The notes: generated by a model from the sequence alone, not told the origin. DNA of 40,558 bases from Bordetella parapertussis (GCA_945901225.1 CAMDKR010000003.1:1-40558), one strand, 5' to 3'. Shown: positions 1 to 12,329, counted from the stretch's first letter. Numbers and translations are program-made.

Positions 1-588
<588 letters not shown>

Positions 589-1080
589 TTAAACACGCAA
601 CACGCGTTCGCCGCGTCCAATGCCGCAAGCGCCAGTGCGCACAGTTTCCAAAATAGCGCTGTGTTCAATGGCTTCCAAGAAAGCATCGTTTTTGGACACA
701 TCGCCAGTCAGTTCAATGGTGTAGCTTTTGTCTGTGACATCAATCACGCGGCCACGAAAAATATCGGCCATGCGTTTCATTTCTTCGCGTTCTTTGCCCA
801 CCGCACGCACTTTGACCATCATCAATTCACGTTCGGTGTAAGCGCCTTCAGTCAGGTCAACCACCTTGACCACCTCGATCAGGCGGTTCAAGTGCTTGGT
901 GATTTGCTCGATTACATCGTCCGAGCCAGAAGTTTGCAACGTGATACGCGACAAACTGGGGTCCTCAGTGGGAGCAACGGTTAAAGATTCAATGTTGTAG
1001 CCGCGAGCAGAGAACAAGCCCACCACTCTGGACCAGGCGCCAGGTTCGTTTTCAATCAGTACTGCAATGATATGTTTCAT
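589..1080 (-). CDS. ilvH: Acetolactate synthase small (regulatory) subunit
   Basis: Regulatory subunit of acetohydroxyacid synthase; it binds the IlvB catalytic subunit and confers valine feedback inhibition. The protein is 163 aa, the usual IlvH/IlvN length, and opens MKHIIAVLIENEPGAWSRVV, the N-terminal ACT domain. The central region SLTVAPTEDPSLSRIT and the C-terminal half fit the family. A longer reading frame extends seven codons upstream (MRKEGSL), but the ATG at 1078-1080 matches the family start and has an AGAGGG ribosome binding site just upstream. It sits between ilvB (88 bp gap) and ilvC (24 bp gap), all on the minus strand. Confidence 0.96.
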   Translation of the reverse strand: MKHIIAVLIENEPGAWSRVVGLFSARGYNIESLTVAPTEDPSLSRITLQTSGSDDVIEQITKHLNRLIEVVKVVDLTEGAYTERELMMVKVRAVGKEREEMKRMADIFRGRVIDVTDKSYTIELTGDVSKNDAFLEAIEHSAILETVRTGACGIGRGERVLRV

Positions 1081-1107
1081 AAGGGATCCCTCTTTTCGCA
1101 ACCCTCC

Positions 1108-1129
1108 CCCACGAGCGGTAACCCGTGGG
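1108..1129 (-). other. Small hairpin in the ilvB-ilvH intercistronic gap
   Basis: In the 88-base ilvB-ilvH gap the arms CCCACG (1108-1113) and CGTGGG (1124-1129) can form a six-pair stem with a 10-base loop. On the minus strand no U-run follows it, so it does not look like a terminator. It could stabilise the upstream ilvB message or be incidental. Confidence 0.3.
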
Positions 1130-1168
1130 CTTGGTTGTCAATAGATTCGTCTGGAAAATTAAAAAGGG

Positions 1169-2950
1169 TTAGAGGTCTTCACTGCCCAAAAGCATTTCTG
1201 TGATGCCTTTGCCAGCTTGAACCATGGGGAAGACGTTTTCAGTTGGGTCAGTGCGGAAATCCATGAACACGGTTCGGTCCTTAAGTTTTCTCGACTCGCG
1301 AAGCGCGGGTTCGACATCCTCTGGGCGTTCAATCAGCATGCCCACGTGGCCATAGGCTTCGGCAAGCTTCACAAAGTCGGGCAAGGCATCCATGTAACTG
1401 TGGCTGTAGCGACCGGAATATTCAATTTCCTGCCACTGACGCACCATGCCCAAATAACGGTTGTTCAGCGCCACGATTTTGATGGGCGTGTTGTATTGCA
1501 AACAAGTGGAAAGCTCTTGAATACACATTTGCACAGAGCCTTCACCAGTGACGCAATACACCTCGCTGTCTGGTTTGGCCAATTTGATGCCCATGGCATA
1601 GGGAATGCCCACGCCCATGGTGCCCAAACCACCCGAATTGATCCAGCGGCGCGGTTGATCGAAGCGGTAGTATTGCGCGGCCCACATTTGGTGCTGACCG
1701 ACATCAGAGGTGATGTAGGCATCAGCATCTTTGGTCATATTCCATAAAGTTTCAACCACATACTGAGGCTTGATGACATCAGAACTGCCATGGTCGTATT
1801 TCAGGCAATCGCGTGAGCGCCAAGCTTCAATGGTTTCCCACCAAGCAGCCAAACTTTGCGGGTCGGGCTTAGCAGGCAACTCGCGCAACATGCCAATCAT
1901 TTCAGTCAGTACTTCTTTGACGTCACCGACGATGGGAATATCTACTTTCACGCGCTTTGAAATGCTAGAAGGATCGATATCGATGTGAATAATCTTGCGC
2001 TCGTTTTGCGCGAAATGCTTGGGGTTGCCAATCACCCGATCGTCAAAACGCGCACCCACTGCCAACAACACATCGCAGTTTTGCATAGCGTTATTAGCTT
2101 CAATCGTGCCATGCATGCCCAGCATGCCTAGGAATTTTCTGTCGCTGGCCGGGTAGGCCCCAAGGCCCATCAAGGTGTTTGTACAGGGGTAACCCAACAT
2201 ATCCACCAAGGTGCGCAACTCGGCAGATGCTTCACTCATGAGCACGCCACCGCCCGTGTAAATAAAAGGTCTTTTAGCACCAACCAAAAGCTGCAAAGCT
2301 TTGCGGATTTGACCGCTATGGCCTTTGCGAACTGGGTTGTAGGAACGCATGTCTACGGATGTTGGATATCCGGTGTACATGGTTCTTTTGAAGGACACAT
2401 CTTTCGGGATATCGACCACCACGGGACCAGGACGGCCGGTACGCGCAATGTGGAAGGCCTTTTTCATGATGTCAGCCATCTCTCGCACGTCTTTGACCAA
2501 GAAATTGTGCTTGACGATGGGGCGGGTGATGCCAACGGTGTCGCATTCTTGAAATGCATCCAATCCGATGGCATGTGTAGGAACTTGGCCGGTGATGATG
2601 ACCATGGGTATGCTGTCCATGTAGGCCGTGGCAATACCTGTCACCGCGTTGGTCACGCCAGGACCCGATGTGACCAGCGCTACACCGACTTCACCGGTGG
2701 CACGGGCATAGCCATCAGCCGCATGAACGGCTGCCTGCTCGTGCCGAACAAGCACATGTTCTATGGTGTTTTGTTTATAAAGCGCGTCGTAAATGTGCAA
2801 AACAGCGCCGCCTGGGTAGCCCCAAACGAATTGGACACCTTCAGCCTGCAAAGATTTGACCAAGATATCGGAGCCATTGATTTCGACGGGGGTTTGGCTC
2901 AGCGCACTGGCTTGAGCTGCGGATTGGAGTTCCGCTTTGGAGATTTCCAT
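1169..2950 (-). CDS. ilvB: Acetolactate synthase large (catalytic) subunit
   Basis: ThDP-, FAD- and Mg-dependent acetohydroxyacid synthase, which condenses two pyruvates, or pyruvate with 2-oxobutyrate, at the entry to branched-chain amino-acid synthesis. It has 593 aa, a normal length. The N-terminal ThDP (Pyr) domain has WGYPGGAVLHIYDALY and the catalytic Glu71 in RHEQAAVHAADGYARATG. The central domain follows, then the C-terminal ThDP-binding part with GEGSVQMCIQEL and NNRYLGMVRQW. The start at 2950 is preceded by AAAGG. About the first 25 residues are a variable extension before the conserved GSDILVKSLQAEGV. It is first in the ilvB-ilvH-ilvC order; the promoter must lie in the gap shared with the divergent sigma-factor gene at 3222, but I could not assign it. 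Confidence 0.97.
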   Translation of the reverse strand: MEISKAELQSAAQASALSQTPVEINGSDILVKSLQAEGVQFVWGYPGGAVLHIYDALYKQNTIEHVLVRHEQAAVHAADGYARATGEVGVALVTSGPGVTNAVTGIATAYMDSIPMVIITGQVPTHAIGLDAFQECDTVGITRPIVKHNFLVKDVREMADIMKKAFHIARTGRPGPVVVDIPKDVSFKRTMYTGYPTSVDMRSYNPVRKGHSGQIRKALQLLVGAKRPFIYTGGGVLMSEASAELRTLVDMLGYPCTNTLMGLGAYPASDRKFLGMLGMHGTIEANNAMQNCDVLLAVGARFDDRVIGNPKHFAQNERKIIHIDIDPSSISKRVKVDIPIVGDVKEVLTEMIGMLRELPAKPDPQSLAAWWETIEAWRSRDCLKYDHGSSDVIKPQYVVETLWNMTKDADAYITSDVGQHQMWAAQYYRFDQPRRWINSGGLGTMGVGIPYAMGIKLAKPDSEVYCVTGEGSVQMCIQELSTCLQYNTPIKIVALNNRYLGMVRQWQEIEYSGRYSHSYMDALPDFVKLAEAYGHVGMLIERPEDVEPALRESRKLKDRTVFMDFRTDPTENVFPMVQAGKGITEMLLGSEDL

Positions 2951-3221
2951 GATGTAACCTTTGTGAATTTCGCAAACGAAAAAACTAGGGTGCCTTTTTG
3001 CAACTTCTTATGAAAGTGCATCAAGACTTTGGATTACAAGCTACAGGCGTTTAACACCAAACTTGAACCCTTTTAGTTCTACAGCCAGATATTATGACAT
3101 TGAATTCCTCGTGATAGACCCTATTCGCCAGAGTCAATGCCCAATGCCATAATGAAAAAATTGTTTTTGCACCCCCCACTGTCCCTATTCCCACGTGTTG
3201 CAATAAAGTTTCACTACATCC

Positions 3222-3779
3222 TTGGCTTCTGACAAAGAACTTTCTGACTTTTTGGTTGGCATAGAAAAACGCGCGTTCAAACGAACTGTCTTTCATGTCC
3301 GCGACGACGAGTCGGCGCTTGATATCGTTCAAGACAGCATGATGAAATTGGCCGAACATTACGGAGACAAACCTGTCACAGAGCTGCCGATGCTCTTTCA
3401 AAGAATCTTGTCCAACACCACACTGGACTGGTTCAGGCGACAAAAGACCCGTAAAGCCCTTTTTTCCAATTTCAGTGACTTCGGGACGGATCAAGGTGAT
3501 GATGAATTTGATGTTTTAGACTTCTTAACATCTCATTTAGGTACCGAAAGCGCCTTAGATGCATTCATTAGAACCCAAACATTTGAAAAAATTGAGAAAG
3601 AAATACAAAATTTACCTGGACGTCAACGAGAAGCCTTTCTGTTGCGTTATTGGGAGGACTTGGATGTGGCTGAAACTGCAGCAGCCATGGGGTGCTCCGA
3701 GGGCAGTGTCAAAACACATTGCTCTAGAGCCGTGCAATCCTTGTTCAAAGCTTTGAGTTCCAAGGGAATCCGACCATGA
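3222..3779 (+). CDS. ECF-like sigma-70 family RNA polymerase sigma factor
   Basis: A 185-aa alternative sigma factor. The first half is sigma region 2 (about residues 10-75: DDESALDIVQDSMMKLAEHY, then NTTLDWFRRQKTRK). The second half is region 4 (about residues 125-180: NLPGRQREAFLLRYWEDLD, then a helix-turn-helix with MGCSEGSVKTHCSRA). The start is a TTG at 3222; no ATG fits in frame with the conserved N-terminus, so initiation is probably weak. It heads a chain in which the next genes overlap by 1-4 bases. The directly overlapping membrane gene is a natural anti-sigma candidate (inference). Its target promoters are unknown. Confidence 0.9.
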   Translation: MASDKELSDFLVGIEKRAFKRTVFHVRDDESALDIVQDSMMKLAEHYGDKPVTELPMLFQRILSNTTLDWFRRQKTRKALFSNFSDFGTDQGDDEFDVLDFLTSHLGTESALDAFIRTQTFEKIEKEIQNLPGRQREAFLLRYWEDLDVAETAAAMGCSEGSVKTHCSRAVQSLFKALSSKGIRP

Positions 3780-4213
3780 AACATTTAACATCCGCGCCAT
3801 CTGCGCAAGACTTGCTTGGCAAGCGGCTTACCAAGATGCTCGATGACAATACCCCTTTGTCATACGAGGTCACAGAACGCTTGCGCGCGGCTCGCACACG
3901 CGCTTTGTCGCTCAGGCGCATCACACAGCCCCAATTGCAGACATCTGAAGAGATACAAACGAAAAATGGCCATGCGCTGCTGAAGTTTCCCAGCCAAATT
4001 CAGTTGTTTTTTCAAACTTTTGGCTCCATCATTCCCTTGTTAGGGTTGGTTGCAGGTCTGATTTTGATCAACGAGTTTCATAATGACCAATCTGCACTCG
4101 AGTTGGCAGAAATAGATTCGGCACTCTTGATTGATGACTTACCCCCCAATGCCTACACCGACCCTTCATTTCTCGACTACCTCAAATACCAGGTCGATTC
4201 ACAGCAAAATTGA
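3776..4213 (+). CDS. DUF3619 family one-pass membrane protein, possible anti-sigma factor
   Basis: A 145-aa protein resembling the DUF3619 family. About 80 N-terminal residues are soluble and charged (KRLTKMLDDNTPLSYEVTER). One hydrophobic helix follows at about residues 82-102 (GSIIPLLGLVAGLILINEF), then about 40 acidic residues. Its ATG overlaps the sigma-factor stop as ATGA, so the two are translationally coupled. A cytoplasmic N-terminal region plus one membrane helix, coupled to a sigma gene, is the usual anti-sigma architecture. I see no zinc-binding HxxxCxxC motif, so this function is inferred from topology and position only. Confidence 0.75.
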   Translation: MKHLTSAPSAQDLLGKRLTKMLDDNTPLSYEVTERLRAARTRALSLRRITQPQLQTSEEIQTKNGHALLKFPSQIQLFFQTFGSIIPLLGLVAGLILINEFHNDQSALELAEIDSALLIDDLPPNAYTDPSFLDYLKYQVDSQQN

Positions 4214-4869
4214 TGCTTGATTCCATGTGCCGCGAAAATAATCTTAGAATTCTCAGTTTCAAATCATGGATGACTTGTGCTTTGATGGCATATTTTTTTG
4301 TTTTCGCCTCTGCACATGCGGCAGATCCTGTTGAAAGAACAGACAACAAGCCAAGCGCTGTTGAAACCTCGCCTCGCTGGTCGGAATTGAGTGAATCTCA
4401 ACAAAAAGCACTGTTGCCTTTGCAAAACCTTTGGTCAACACTTGAAGTCAACCGAAAACGCAAATGGTTGGTCATTGCTCATAATTTTTCCGATATGAGC
4501 GAATCCTCCCAACTTTTGGCTCAAGAGCGTATGCGTGAGTGGGCGGCACTAAGCCCGCTTCAGCGCTCACAAGCCCGTTTGAATTTTGCCCAAACAAAGC
4601 AACTCTCCCCTGACGAAAAAATGGCCAAGTGGGAAGCCTACCAAGCCCTGAACGATGAAGAGAAGCAAAAATTACCTTCTTCTCGCCTACCCTCGCCAAA
4701 GGGTGCAGCCTTGGCTGTCAAGCCTATTTCAGCTGCAAAATTAACCATGCCTCCAACGAAAAAAGAAGGTCAAAGCTCTTCACCTCGCATTGACACAGGG
4801 CAACTCAACCCTTTCACTTTATTGCCAGCAAACCTGCCAGCCACTAACAGGCCCACTGCGGTCCAATGA
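4213..4869 (+). CDS. DUF3106 family exported protein
   Basis: About 218 aa with a signal peptide at the N-terminus (hydrophobic SWMTCALMAYFFVFASAHA, likely cleavage after ASAHA). The mature part has three repeats of a short helical pattern: WSELSESQQKALLPL, then WAALSPLQRSQARLNF, then a degenerate LSPDEKMAKWEAYQAL. This is the DUF3106 pattern. The tail (about residues 155-218) is low-complexity, rich in Pro, Ser, Thr and Lys. The ATG at 4213 overlaps the previous stop by one base; a TTG immediately upstream at 4210 would add one residue. Likely periplasmic. Function is unknown; its place behind a sigma/membrane pair suggests an envelope-sensing or structural role (inference). Confidence 0.8.
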   Translation: MLDSMCRENNLRILSFKSWMTCALMAYFFVFASAHAADPVERTDNKPSAVETSPRWSELSESQQKALLPLQNLWSTLEVNRKRKWLVIAHNFSDMSESSQLLAQERMREWAALSPLQRSQARLNFAQTKQLSPDEKMAKWEAYQALNDEEKQKLPSSRLPSPKGAALAVKPISAAKLTMPPTKKEGQSSSPRIDTGQLNPFTLLPANLPATNRPTAVQ

Positions 4870-5410
4870 TTCTGCCAGCTGATCCTGTTGACCTAAGCGA
4901 CCCAAGACTGCCAAGTGCTTCTTTGTTGAAAAGAATGAGTTGTTGGATTTATGAAGGAATTCTGCTTTTTGGTGTCATATTTATTGCAGGCTATCTTTTT
5001 GGAACTTTGACACAAACCAGGCATGCCATGAATAACCGTCATGGACTGCAAGTGTTCGTGTTTTTGGTGCTTGCGCTTTATTTCTGTTTTTTTTGGCATA
5101 AAGGCCAAACCCTTGCCATGAAAACTTGGCATTTAAAAATCACGCGACTCGATGGGCAAGCCCTTTCGCAAAAACAAGCCCTCATAAGGTATGTATTTGC
5201 CTGGATTTGGTTTGTCCCCCCACTGACGCTGACATGGCTATTGAATGGCTCTAGCCTGCTAGGGTTGTTGGCGGTGTTCGTTTGGGTGGTCTTCTGGGCG
5301 CTGCTGAGCAAATTCCATCCAGACAAACAGTTTTGGCACGACGATTGGTCGCAGACCCGGGTGGTGGATACTCGACAAAAAACTTCCTCCCATCCAACCC
5401 CAGCGAATCC

Positions 5411-5414
<4 letters not shown>
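4866..5414 (+). CDS. RDD family membrane protein
   Basis: A 182-aa integral membrane protein. It has the RDD-family layout: a first helix at about residues 28-48 (YEGILLFGVIFIAGYLFG), a second at about 62-80 (LQVFVFLVLALYFCFFW), the conserved loop HKGQTLAMKTWHLKI, and further helices around 105-145 (VFAWIWFVPPLTLTWLL and LLGLLAVFVWVVFWALL). The ATG overlaps the stop of the DUF3106 gene as ATGA. The family is poorly characterised; some members act in ion transport, but nothing here fixes a substrate. The charged C-terminus (QTRVVDTRQKTSS) is probably cytoplasmic. Confidence 0.85.
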
Positions 5415-8032
<2,618 letters not shown>

Positions 8033-8039
8033 AGGTCAT

Positions 8040-9209
8040 ATGCAAAAAGAGCTGAACGATTATGGCATCCGGGTGCACCCGCATCTTCAAGAGATCGCCG
8101 CCAAAGACTGGGATGGTTTGCTTTTCCAGCAACACAGTCCTACCCCATTTATGCAACATGCCTATTTGCTGGCCATGCAAGAAAGCGCCAGCGCCATTGC
8201 TGCTACGGGGTGGCAAGCGCAGTTCATCAGCTTATGGCAGGGCGAGGAATTGGTGGGCGTTTGCCCCTTTTACCTGAAAGACCACTCCTATGGGGAGTAT
8301 GTTTTTGACTGGGCTTGGGCCAACGCCTACCACCAACACGGGCTCAACTACTACCCCAAAGCACTGATTGCAGTGCCTTTTACACCAGTGCCAGGCTCGC
8401 GTTTATTGGCAAAAGACGCCGCGAGCCGTGCGCTTTTGCTGCAAGCTGTGATTGGCTGGTGTCAGCAAGAAAAGCTGTCTTCTTTACATATGCTGTTTGG
8501 CAGCGATGACGACATGGCAGCGGCCCAAGCACTGGGTTTGCTGCAAAGGCAAACGGTGCAATTTCACTGGCAAAACCAAGCATGGCCTGATTTCGACGCC
8601 TTTCTGGTCAGTCTCACCCAAGAGAAGCGCAAAAAAATTCGGCAAGAGCGACGCCGCGTGAGCGATGCAGGGGTGAAGTTCCGATGGTCTTTAGGCAGTG
8701 ACATCAGCGCCGAAGACTGGCGTTTTTTTTACCAATGCTATGAACGAACTTACCTAGAGCATGGCAACTCACCCTATTTGACGCCTGACTTTTTCCACCG
8801 AATGCAAGCGGGCATGCCTGAGAACTGGCTTCTCTTCATTGCCGAACGCGAGGGAAAGCCCATTGCCAGCAGTTTGATTGGGGTGTATGGGCTGGGCAGT
8901 ACCCATGCAGTGGCTTATGGCCGCTATTGGGGCGCCTTAGAACGAGTCGATTGTTTGCACTTTGAGGCTTGCTATTACCAACCCCTGCAATGGTGCATGG
9001 CGCATGGTGTGCAACGGTTTGAAGGGGGTGCACAAGGCGAGCACAAAATGGCCAGAGCCTTGATGCCTGTCAGCACGCACAGTGCGCACTGGTTGGCTGA
9101 CCCGCGATTTGCTAATGCAGTGGAGCAATTTCTAGAACGAGAAGGCGCTGGTGTTGATAAATACTTGGCGCATTTGGACGAACGCAATCCGTTCAAAGCA
9201 AGCCCTTAA
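8040..9209 (+). CDS. GNAT/FemAB-like protein (former DUF482, peptidoglycan biosynthesis/recognition family)
   Basis: A 389-aa cytosolic protein matching the FemAB-like PF04339-type family. The N-terminal part has SPTPFMQHAYLLAMQESASA and CPFYLKDHSYGEYVFDWAWA. The C-terminal acyltransferase-like half has FLVSLTQEKRKKIRQERRRV, IAEREGKPIASSLIGVYG and the family ending GVQRFEGGAQGEHKMARALM. The reading frame is open upstream, but that part is antisense to nadE; the ATG at 8040 gives the normal family length. No substrate is established for the family; transfer of an aminoacyl or acyl group to a cell-envelope precursor is often suggested. No operon partner is visible. Confidence 0.88.
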   Translation: MQKELNDYGIRVHPHLQEIAAKDWDGLLFQQHSPTPFMQHAYLLAMQESASAIAATGWQAQFISLWQGEELVGVCPFYLKDHSYGEYVFDWAWANAYHQHGLNYYPKALIAVPFTPVPGSRLLAKDAASRALLLQAVIGWCQQEKLSSLHMLFGSDDDMAAAQALGLLQRQTVQFHWQNQAWPDFDAFLVSLTQEKRKKIRQERRRVSDAGVKFRWSLGSDISAEDWRFFYQCYERTYLEHGNSPYLTPDFFHRMQAGMPENWLLFIAEREGKPIASSLIGVYGLGSTHAVAYGRYWGALERVDCLHFEACYYQPLQWCMAHGVQRFEGGAQGEHKMARALMPVSTHSAHWLADPRFANAVEQFLEREGAGVDKYLAHLDERNPFKASP

Positions 9210-9213
9210 AGTT

Positions 9214-9750
9214 TCAGCCTTTGGCTTTTTTGTAGTTGTTCAAACCGTCTAGCACTTCTTGGCGTGCAGCTTCTGGCCCTTCCCAGCCCAAAATCTTCAC
9301 CCACTTGCCCAACTCTAGGTCTTTGTAGTGCTCAAAGAAATGTGCAATGGTTTTCAAGCGCATAGGGTTCAGGTCTTCGGGTTTTTGCCACTGGGTGTAG
9401 ATGGACAAAATTTTGTCGGTGGGCACCGCCAGCACTTTGCCATCCATGCCGGCTTCGTCTTCCATTTTCAAAATACCAATGGGGCGGCAAGGCACGACCA
9501 CGCCAGGAATCAAGGGAACAGGGGTGATGACCAGAACGTCAACAGGGTCGCCGTCGCCGCTGATGGTTTTAGGTACATAGCCATAGTTGGTCGGGTAGTG
9601 CATGGACGTGCTCATGAAGCGGTCCACAAAAATCGCGCCGGTTTCTTTGTCGACTTCGTACTTGATAGGGTCGGCGTTCATCGGTATTTCGATGATCACA
9701 TTGAACTCGTGGGGGGCGTTTTTTCCGGCGGTGACGTTATCGAGGGACAT
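9214..9750 (-). CDS. ppa: Inorganic pyrophosphatase, soluble family I
   Basis: Hydrolyses pyrophosphate to two phosphates in the cytosol, pulling biosynthetic reactions forward. It has 178 aa, the usual bacterial family I length. Visible signature parts are [19 protein letters not shown], the segment [12 protein letters not shown] and the metal-binding motif DGDPVDVLV. Near the C-terminus is [17 protein letters not shown]. It converges on the FemAB-like gene with a 4-bp gap and is divergent from the membrane pyrophosphatase gene at 9989, so two different pyrophosphate-consuming enzymes sit side by side. Confidence 0.97.
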   Translation of the reverse strand: MSLDNVTAGKNAPHEFNVIIEIPMNADPIKYEVDKETGAIFVDRFMSTSMHYPTNYGYVPKTISGDGDPVDVLVITPVPLIPGVVVPCRPIGILKMEDEAGMDGKVLAVPTDKILSIYTQWQKPEDLNPMRLKTIAHFFEHYKDLELGKWVKILGWEGPEAARQEVLDGLNNYKKAKG

Positions 9751-9926
9751 GAAGAAAATCTCTTAATTTAAAAATGAAAAGGGAAAACTGCACTATTTTG
9801 TCAGTAATTACCCTGATTTTACTTCCACCAAACCATTGTTTGAAGCAATGCGTGCAATCTCATCCCTTACAGTCACGCCGTTGGCCAATCACCCTCCCTC
9901 GTGAGCGTGTGAGGAAGCAACGCAAA

Positions 9927-9961
9927 GGTGGTGTCAAACAACCCTGTTGCGTGACTCCACC
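9927..9961 (+). promoter_or_regulatory. Imperfect hairpin in the hppA leader
   Basis: Arms GGTGGTGTCA (9927-9936) and TGACTCCACC (9952-9961) pair with one mismatch. The loop contains a further AACA/TGTT pairing. It lies 16 bases before the ribosome binding site AAGGAGC (9978-9984) of hppA. It could affect translation or message stability. No U-run follows, so it is not a terminator. Confidence 0.35.
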
Positions 9962-9988
9962 TCATCGCGAAACAATAAAGGAGCTTTT

Positions 9989-12067
9989 ATGACTGGCATT
10001 TCAGCGCTGTACTTTGCGCTTTTCTGTGGCCTCATCGCCGTGATCTACGGGGTCTGGGCCCGCAGCTGGATTCTTTCCCAAGACGCAGGCAATGCCCGCA
10101 TGCAAGAAATTGCAGCGGCCATTCAAACGGGCGCATCTGCCTATTTGGCTCGGCAATACAAAAGCATTGCCATGGTGGGTGTGGTACTGACCGTACTCAT
10201 TGCTTGGTTCTTAGACCCCTTGAGCGCTGTTGGCTTTGTGCTGGGTGCTGTTCTCTCGGGCGCCTGCGGTTTTATTGGCATGAACGTGTCGGTCAAAGCC
10301 AATGTGCGCACTGCCCAAGCTGCCACCAAGGGCATTGGCCCTGCGTTAGATGTCGCATTTCGTGGCGGCGCCATCACCGGCATGCTGGTGGTCGGACTCG
10401 GCCTTTTGGGCGTGACAGGTTTTTACTGGTTCCTCACCGCAGGCGGTGTTCCCGCAGACGGTAAAGCGCTGGCTGGCATGCTCAATCCCTTGATAGGCTT
10501 CGCCTTTGGTTCCTCGCTGATTTCTATTTTTGCTCGACTGGGCGGCGGTATTTTCACCAAAGGTGCTGACGTCGGCGCCGACTTGGTGGGCAAAGTTGAA
10601 GCTGGTATTCCTGAAGATGATCCTCGCAACCCTGCTGTGATCGCTGACAACGTCGGTGACAACGTGGGTGACTGCGCCGGTATGGCCGCTGACTTATTTG
10701 AAACCTATGCAGTGACCCTGATCGCCACCATGGTACTGGGTGCGTTGCTGGCAGGTACCGCAGGTCCCAATATGGTGATCTACCCGCTCGTACTGGGTGG
10801 CGTGTCCATCGTGGCCTCCATCATCGGTTGCTTCTTTGTCAAGGCAAGTCCTGGCATGACCAATGTGATGCCTGCGCTCTACAAAGGTCTGGCTGTCGCT
10901 GGCATCTTGTCATTGATCGCGTTTTACTTTGTGACGCAGTCGTTCTTTCCCGCGCCAGTGGCATTGCCCGATGGCACGGCCTTGAGCGCCAGCGGACTGT
11001 TTGGCGCTTGTGCCATTGGTTTGATCCTGACCGGTGCGCTGGTTTGGATCACCGAGTACTACACCGGTACCCAATACGCGCCTGTGCAACACATTGCGCA
11101 AGCGTCGACCACAGGTCACGGCACCAACATCATTGCAGGCCTTGGTGTATCCATGCGCTCCACCGCTTGGCCTGTACTGTTTGTGTGTGCTGCGATTTAC
11201 AGCGCCTTTGATCTCGGTGGCTTATATGGCATCGCCATCGCGGCGACCTCCATGCTGAGCATGGCCGGTATCGTGGTCGCCTTGGACGCTTACGGCCCCA
11301 TCACCGATAACGCTGGTGGCATTGCCGAAATGGCCGAACTCCCAGACAGTGTTCGTGACATCACAGATCCGCTTGACGCTGTTGGCAACACCACCAAGGC
11401 TGTGACCAAAGGCTATGCGATTGGCTCGGCTGGTTTGGCTGCGCTGGTGCTGTTTGCCGACTACACCCACAAGCTCGAAGGTTTGGGTGCGCAAATCAAA
11501 TTTGATTTGAGCGACCCTAATGTCATCATCGGCCTGTTCATCGGCGGACTGATTCCTTACCTCTTTGGTGCGATGGCGATGGAGGCCGTAGGCCGTGCCG
11601 CCGGTGCTGTGGTGGTCGAAGTGCGTCGCCAGTTCAAGGAAATCAAAGGCATCATGGACGGTACTGGCAAGCCCGAGTACGACACTGCGGTAGACATGTT
11701 GACCACAGCGGCCATCAAAGAAATGATGATCCCCAGCTTGTTGCCTGTGGTTGCCCCCATCTTGGTTGGCTTGATCCTTGGGCCAGCGGCTTTGGGTGGC
11801 TTGCTGATGGGCACTATCGTGACCGGTCTGTTCGTAGCCATTTCCATGTGTACCGGTGGCGGTGCTTGGGACAACGCCAAAAAGTACATTGAAGACGGAC
11901 ACCATGGCGGCAAAGGCTCTGAAACCCATAAAGCTGCTGTTACAGGCGACACCGTGGGCGACCCCTACAAAGATACTGCTGGACCTGCGATCAACCCCTT
12001 GATCAAGATCATCAATATCGTGGCCTTGCTGATCGTGCCAGTGATGATGTCTATTCACGGCGCTTAA
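9989..12067 (+). CDS. hppA: Membrane-bound proton-translocating pyrophosphatase (K+-independent type)
   Basis: A 692-aa integral membrane enzyme with about 16 helices that couples pyrophosphate hydrolysis to proton export. The start ATG at 9989 follows AAGGAGC and gives [20 protein letters not shown]. The substrate-binding signature [11 protein letters not shown] is followed by the acidic stretch [12 protein letters not shown]. The segment [17 protein letters not shown] begins at residue 466; Lys470 stands where K+-dependent enzymes have Ala, so this should be the K+-independent, H+-pumping subtype. Such enzymes are common in phototrophs, where light-made pyrophosphate can be stored or used. 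A clear intrinsic terminator follows at 12102. Confidence 0.97.
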   Translation: MTGISALYFALFCGLIAVIYGVWARSWILSQDAGNARMQEIAAAIQTGASAYLARQYKSIAMVGVVLTVLIAWFLDPLSAVGFVLGAVLSGACGFIGMNVSVKANVRTAQAATKGIGPALDVAFRGGAITGMLVVGLGLLGVTGFYWFLTAGGVPADGKALAGMLNPLIGFAFGSSLISIFARLGGGIFTKGADVGADLVGKVEAGIPEDDPRNPAVIADNVGDNVGDCAGMAADLFETYAVTLIATMVLGALLAGTAGPNMVIYPLVLGGVSIVASIIGCFFVKASPGMTNVMPALYKGLAVAGILSLIAFYFVTQSFFPAPVALPDGTALSASGLFGACAIGLILTGALVWITEYYTGTQYAPVQHIAQASTTGHGTNIIAGLGVSMRSTAWPVLFVCAAIYSAFDLGGLYGIAIAATSMLSMAGIVVALDAYGPITDNAGGIAEMAELPDSVRDITDPLDAVGNTTKAVTKGYAIGSAGLAALVLFADYTHKLEGLGAQIKFDLSDPNVIIGLFIGGLIPYLFGAMAMEAVGRAAGAVVVEVRRQFKEIKGIMDGTGKPEYDTAVDMLTTAAIKEMMIPSLLPVVAPILVGLILGPAALGGLLMGTIVTGLFVAISMCTGGGAWDNAKKYIEDGHHGGKGSETHKAAVTGDTVGDPYKDTAGPAINPLIKIINIVALLIVPVMMSIHGA

Positions 12068-12101
12068 ATCACCTGCTCTCTGAGGTGGTTTTAGCTTTAA
12101 A

Positions 12102-12124
12102 GCCCGCTTCGGCGGGCATTTTTT
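12102..12124 (+). terminator. Rho-independent terminator of hppA
   Basis: Perfect stem GCCCGC/GCGGGC (12102-12107 and 12112-12117) around a short TTCG loop, followed by A and a run of six T. It lies 35 bases after the hppA stop codon. Confidence 0.9.
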
Positions 12125-12140
12125 CGCCCATGCTCATGCT

Positions 12141-12166
12141 GTCATTGCGAGCGCAGCGAAGCAATC
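12141..12166 (-). repeat. 26-base ATTGC repeat, copy 1 (reverse orientation)
   Basis: Read on the minus strand this copy begins GATTGCTTCGCTGCGC and ends CTCGCAATGAC. It differs from copy 2 at one base and is identical to copy 4, but in opposite orientation, so copies 1 and 2 form 26-bp inverted repeats around a 163-bp core. ATTGC and GCAAT at its ends make each unit a partial palindrome. Confidence 0.85.
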
Positions 12167-12203
12167 TTTCATGGCATCGAAACATGACGCTACGCCACCC
12201 GGC

Positions 12204-12249
12204 CTGGGGACGCATTTTGCTGCTCTTTCGCTCACAAAATGGTCCCCAG
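12204..12249. repeat. Long inverted repeat (hairpin) inside the hppA-moaA gap
   Basis: Left arm CTGGGGACGCATTTTG (12204-12219) and right arm CAAAATGGTCCCCAG (12235-12249) are complementary except for one bulged G, with a 15-base loop. It lies between copies 1 and 2 of the 26-base repeat. No T-run follows, so it looks like a structural element or transposon remnant rather than a terminator. Confidence 0.7.
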
Positions 12250-12329
12250 ACCGATTGGCTTAGACGATATATCCCGGTTTTCGGAGGAATCACTTCAGCG
12301 AACGAACCGCTAGGCTCGGCAAGCAGCTA

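Noticed and set aside
2951-3221. Possible branched-chain leader peptide or attenuator before ilvB
   Set aside because: A short frame starts near 3020 but has no run of Ile/Val/Leu codons, overlaps the ilvB start in another frame, and no terminator/antiterminator pair is evident.
3051-3494. A 147-codon minus-strand frame over the ilvB-sigma gap and the sigma gene
   Set aside because: It is antisense to a clear sigma factor and has no recognisable domain or ribosome binding site.
11222-12058. A 278-codon open frame on the minus strand
   Set aside because: It lies wholly inside hppA, is rich in His/Gln/Asp as expected for an antisense reading of this gene, and matches no family.
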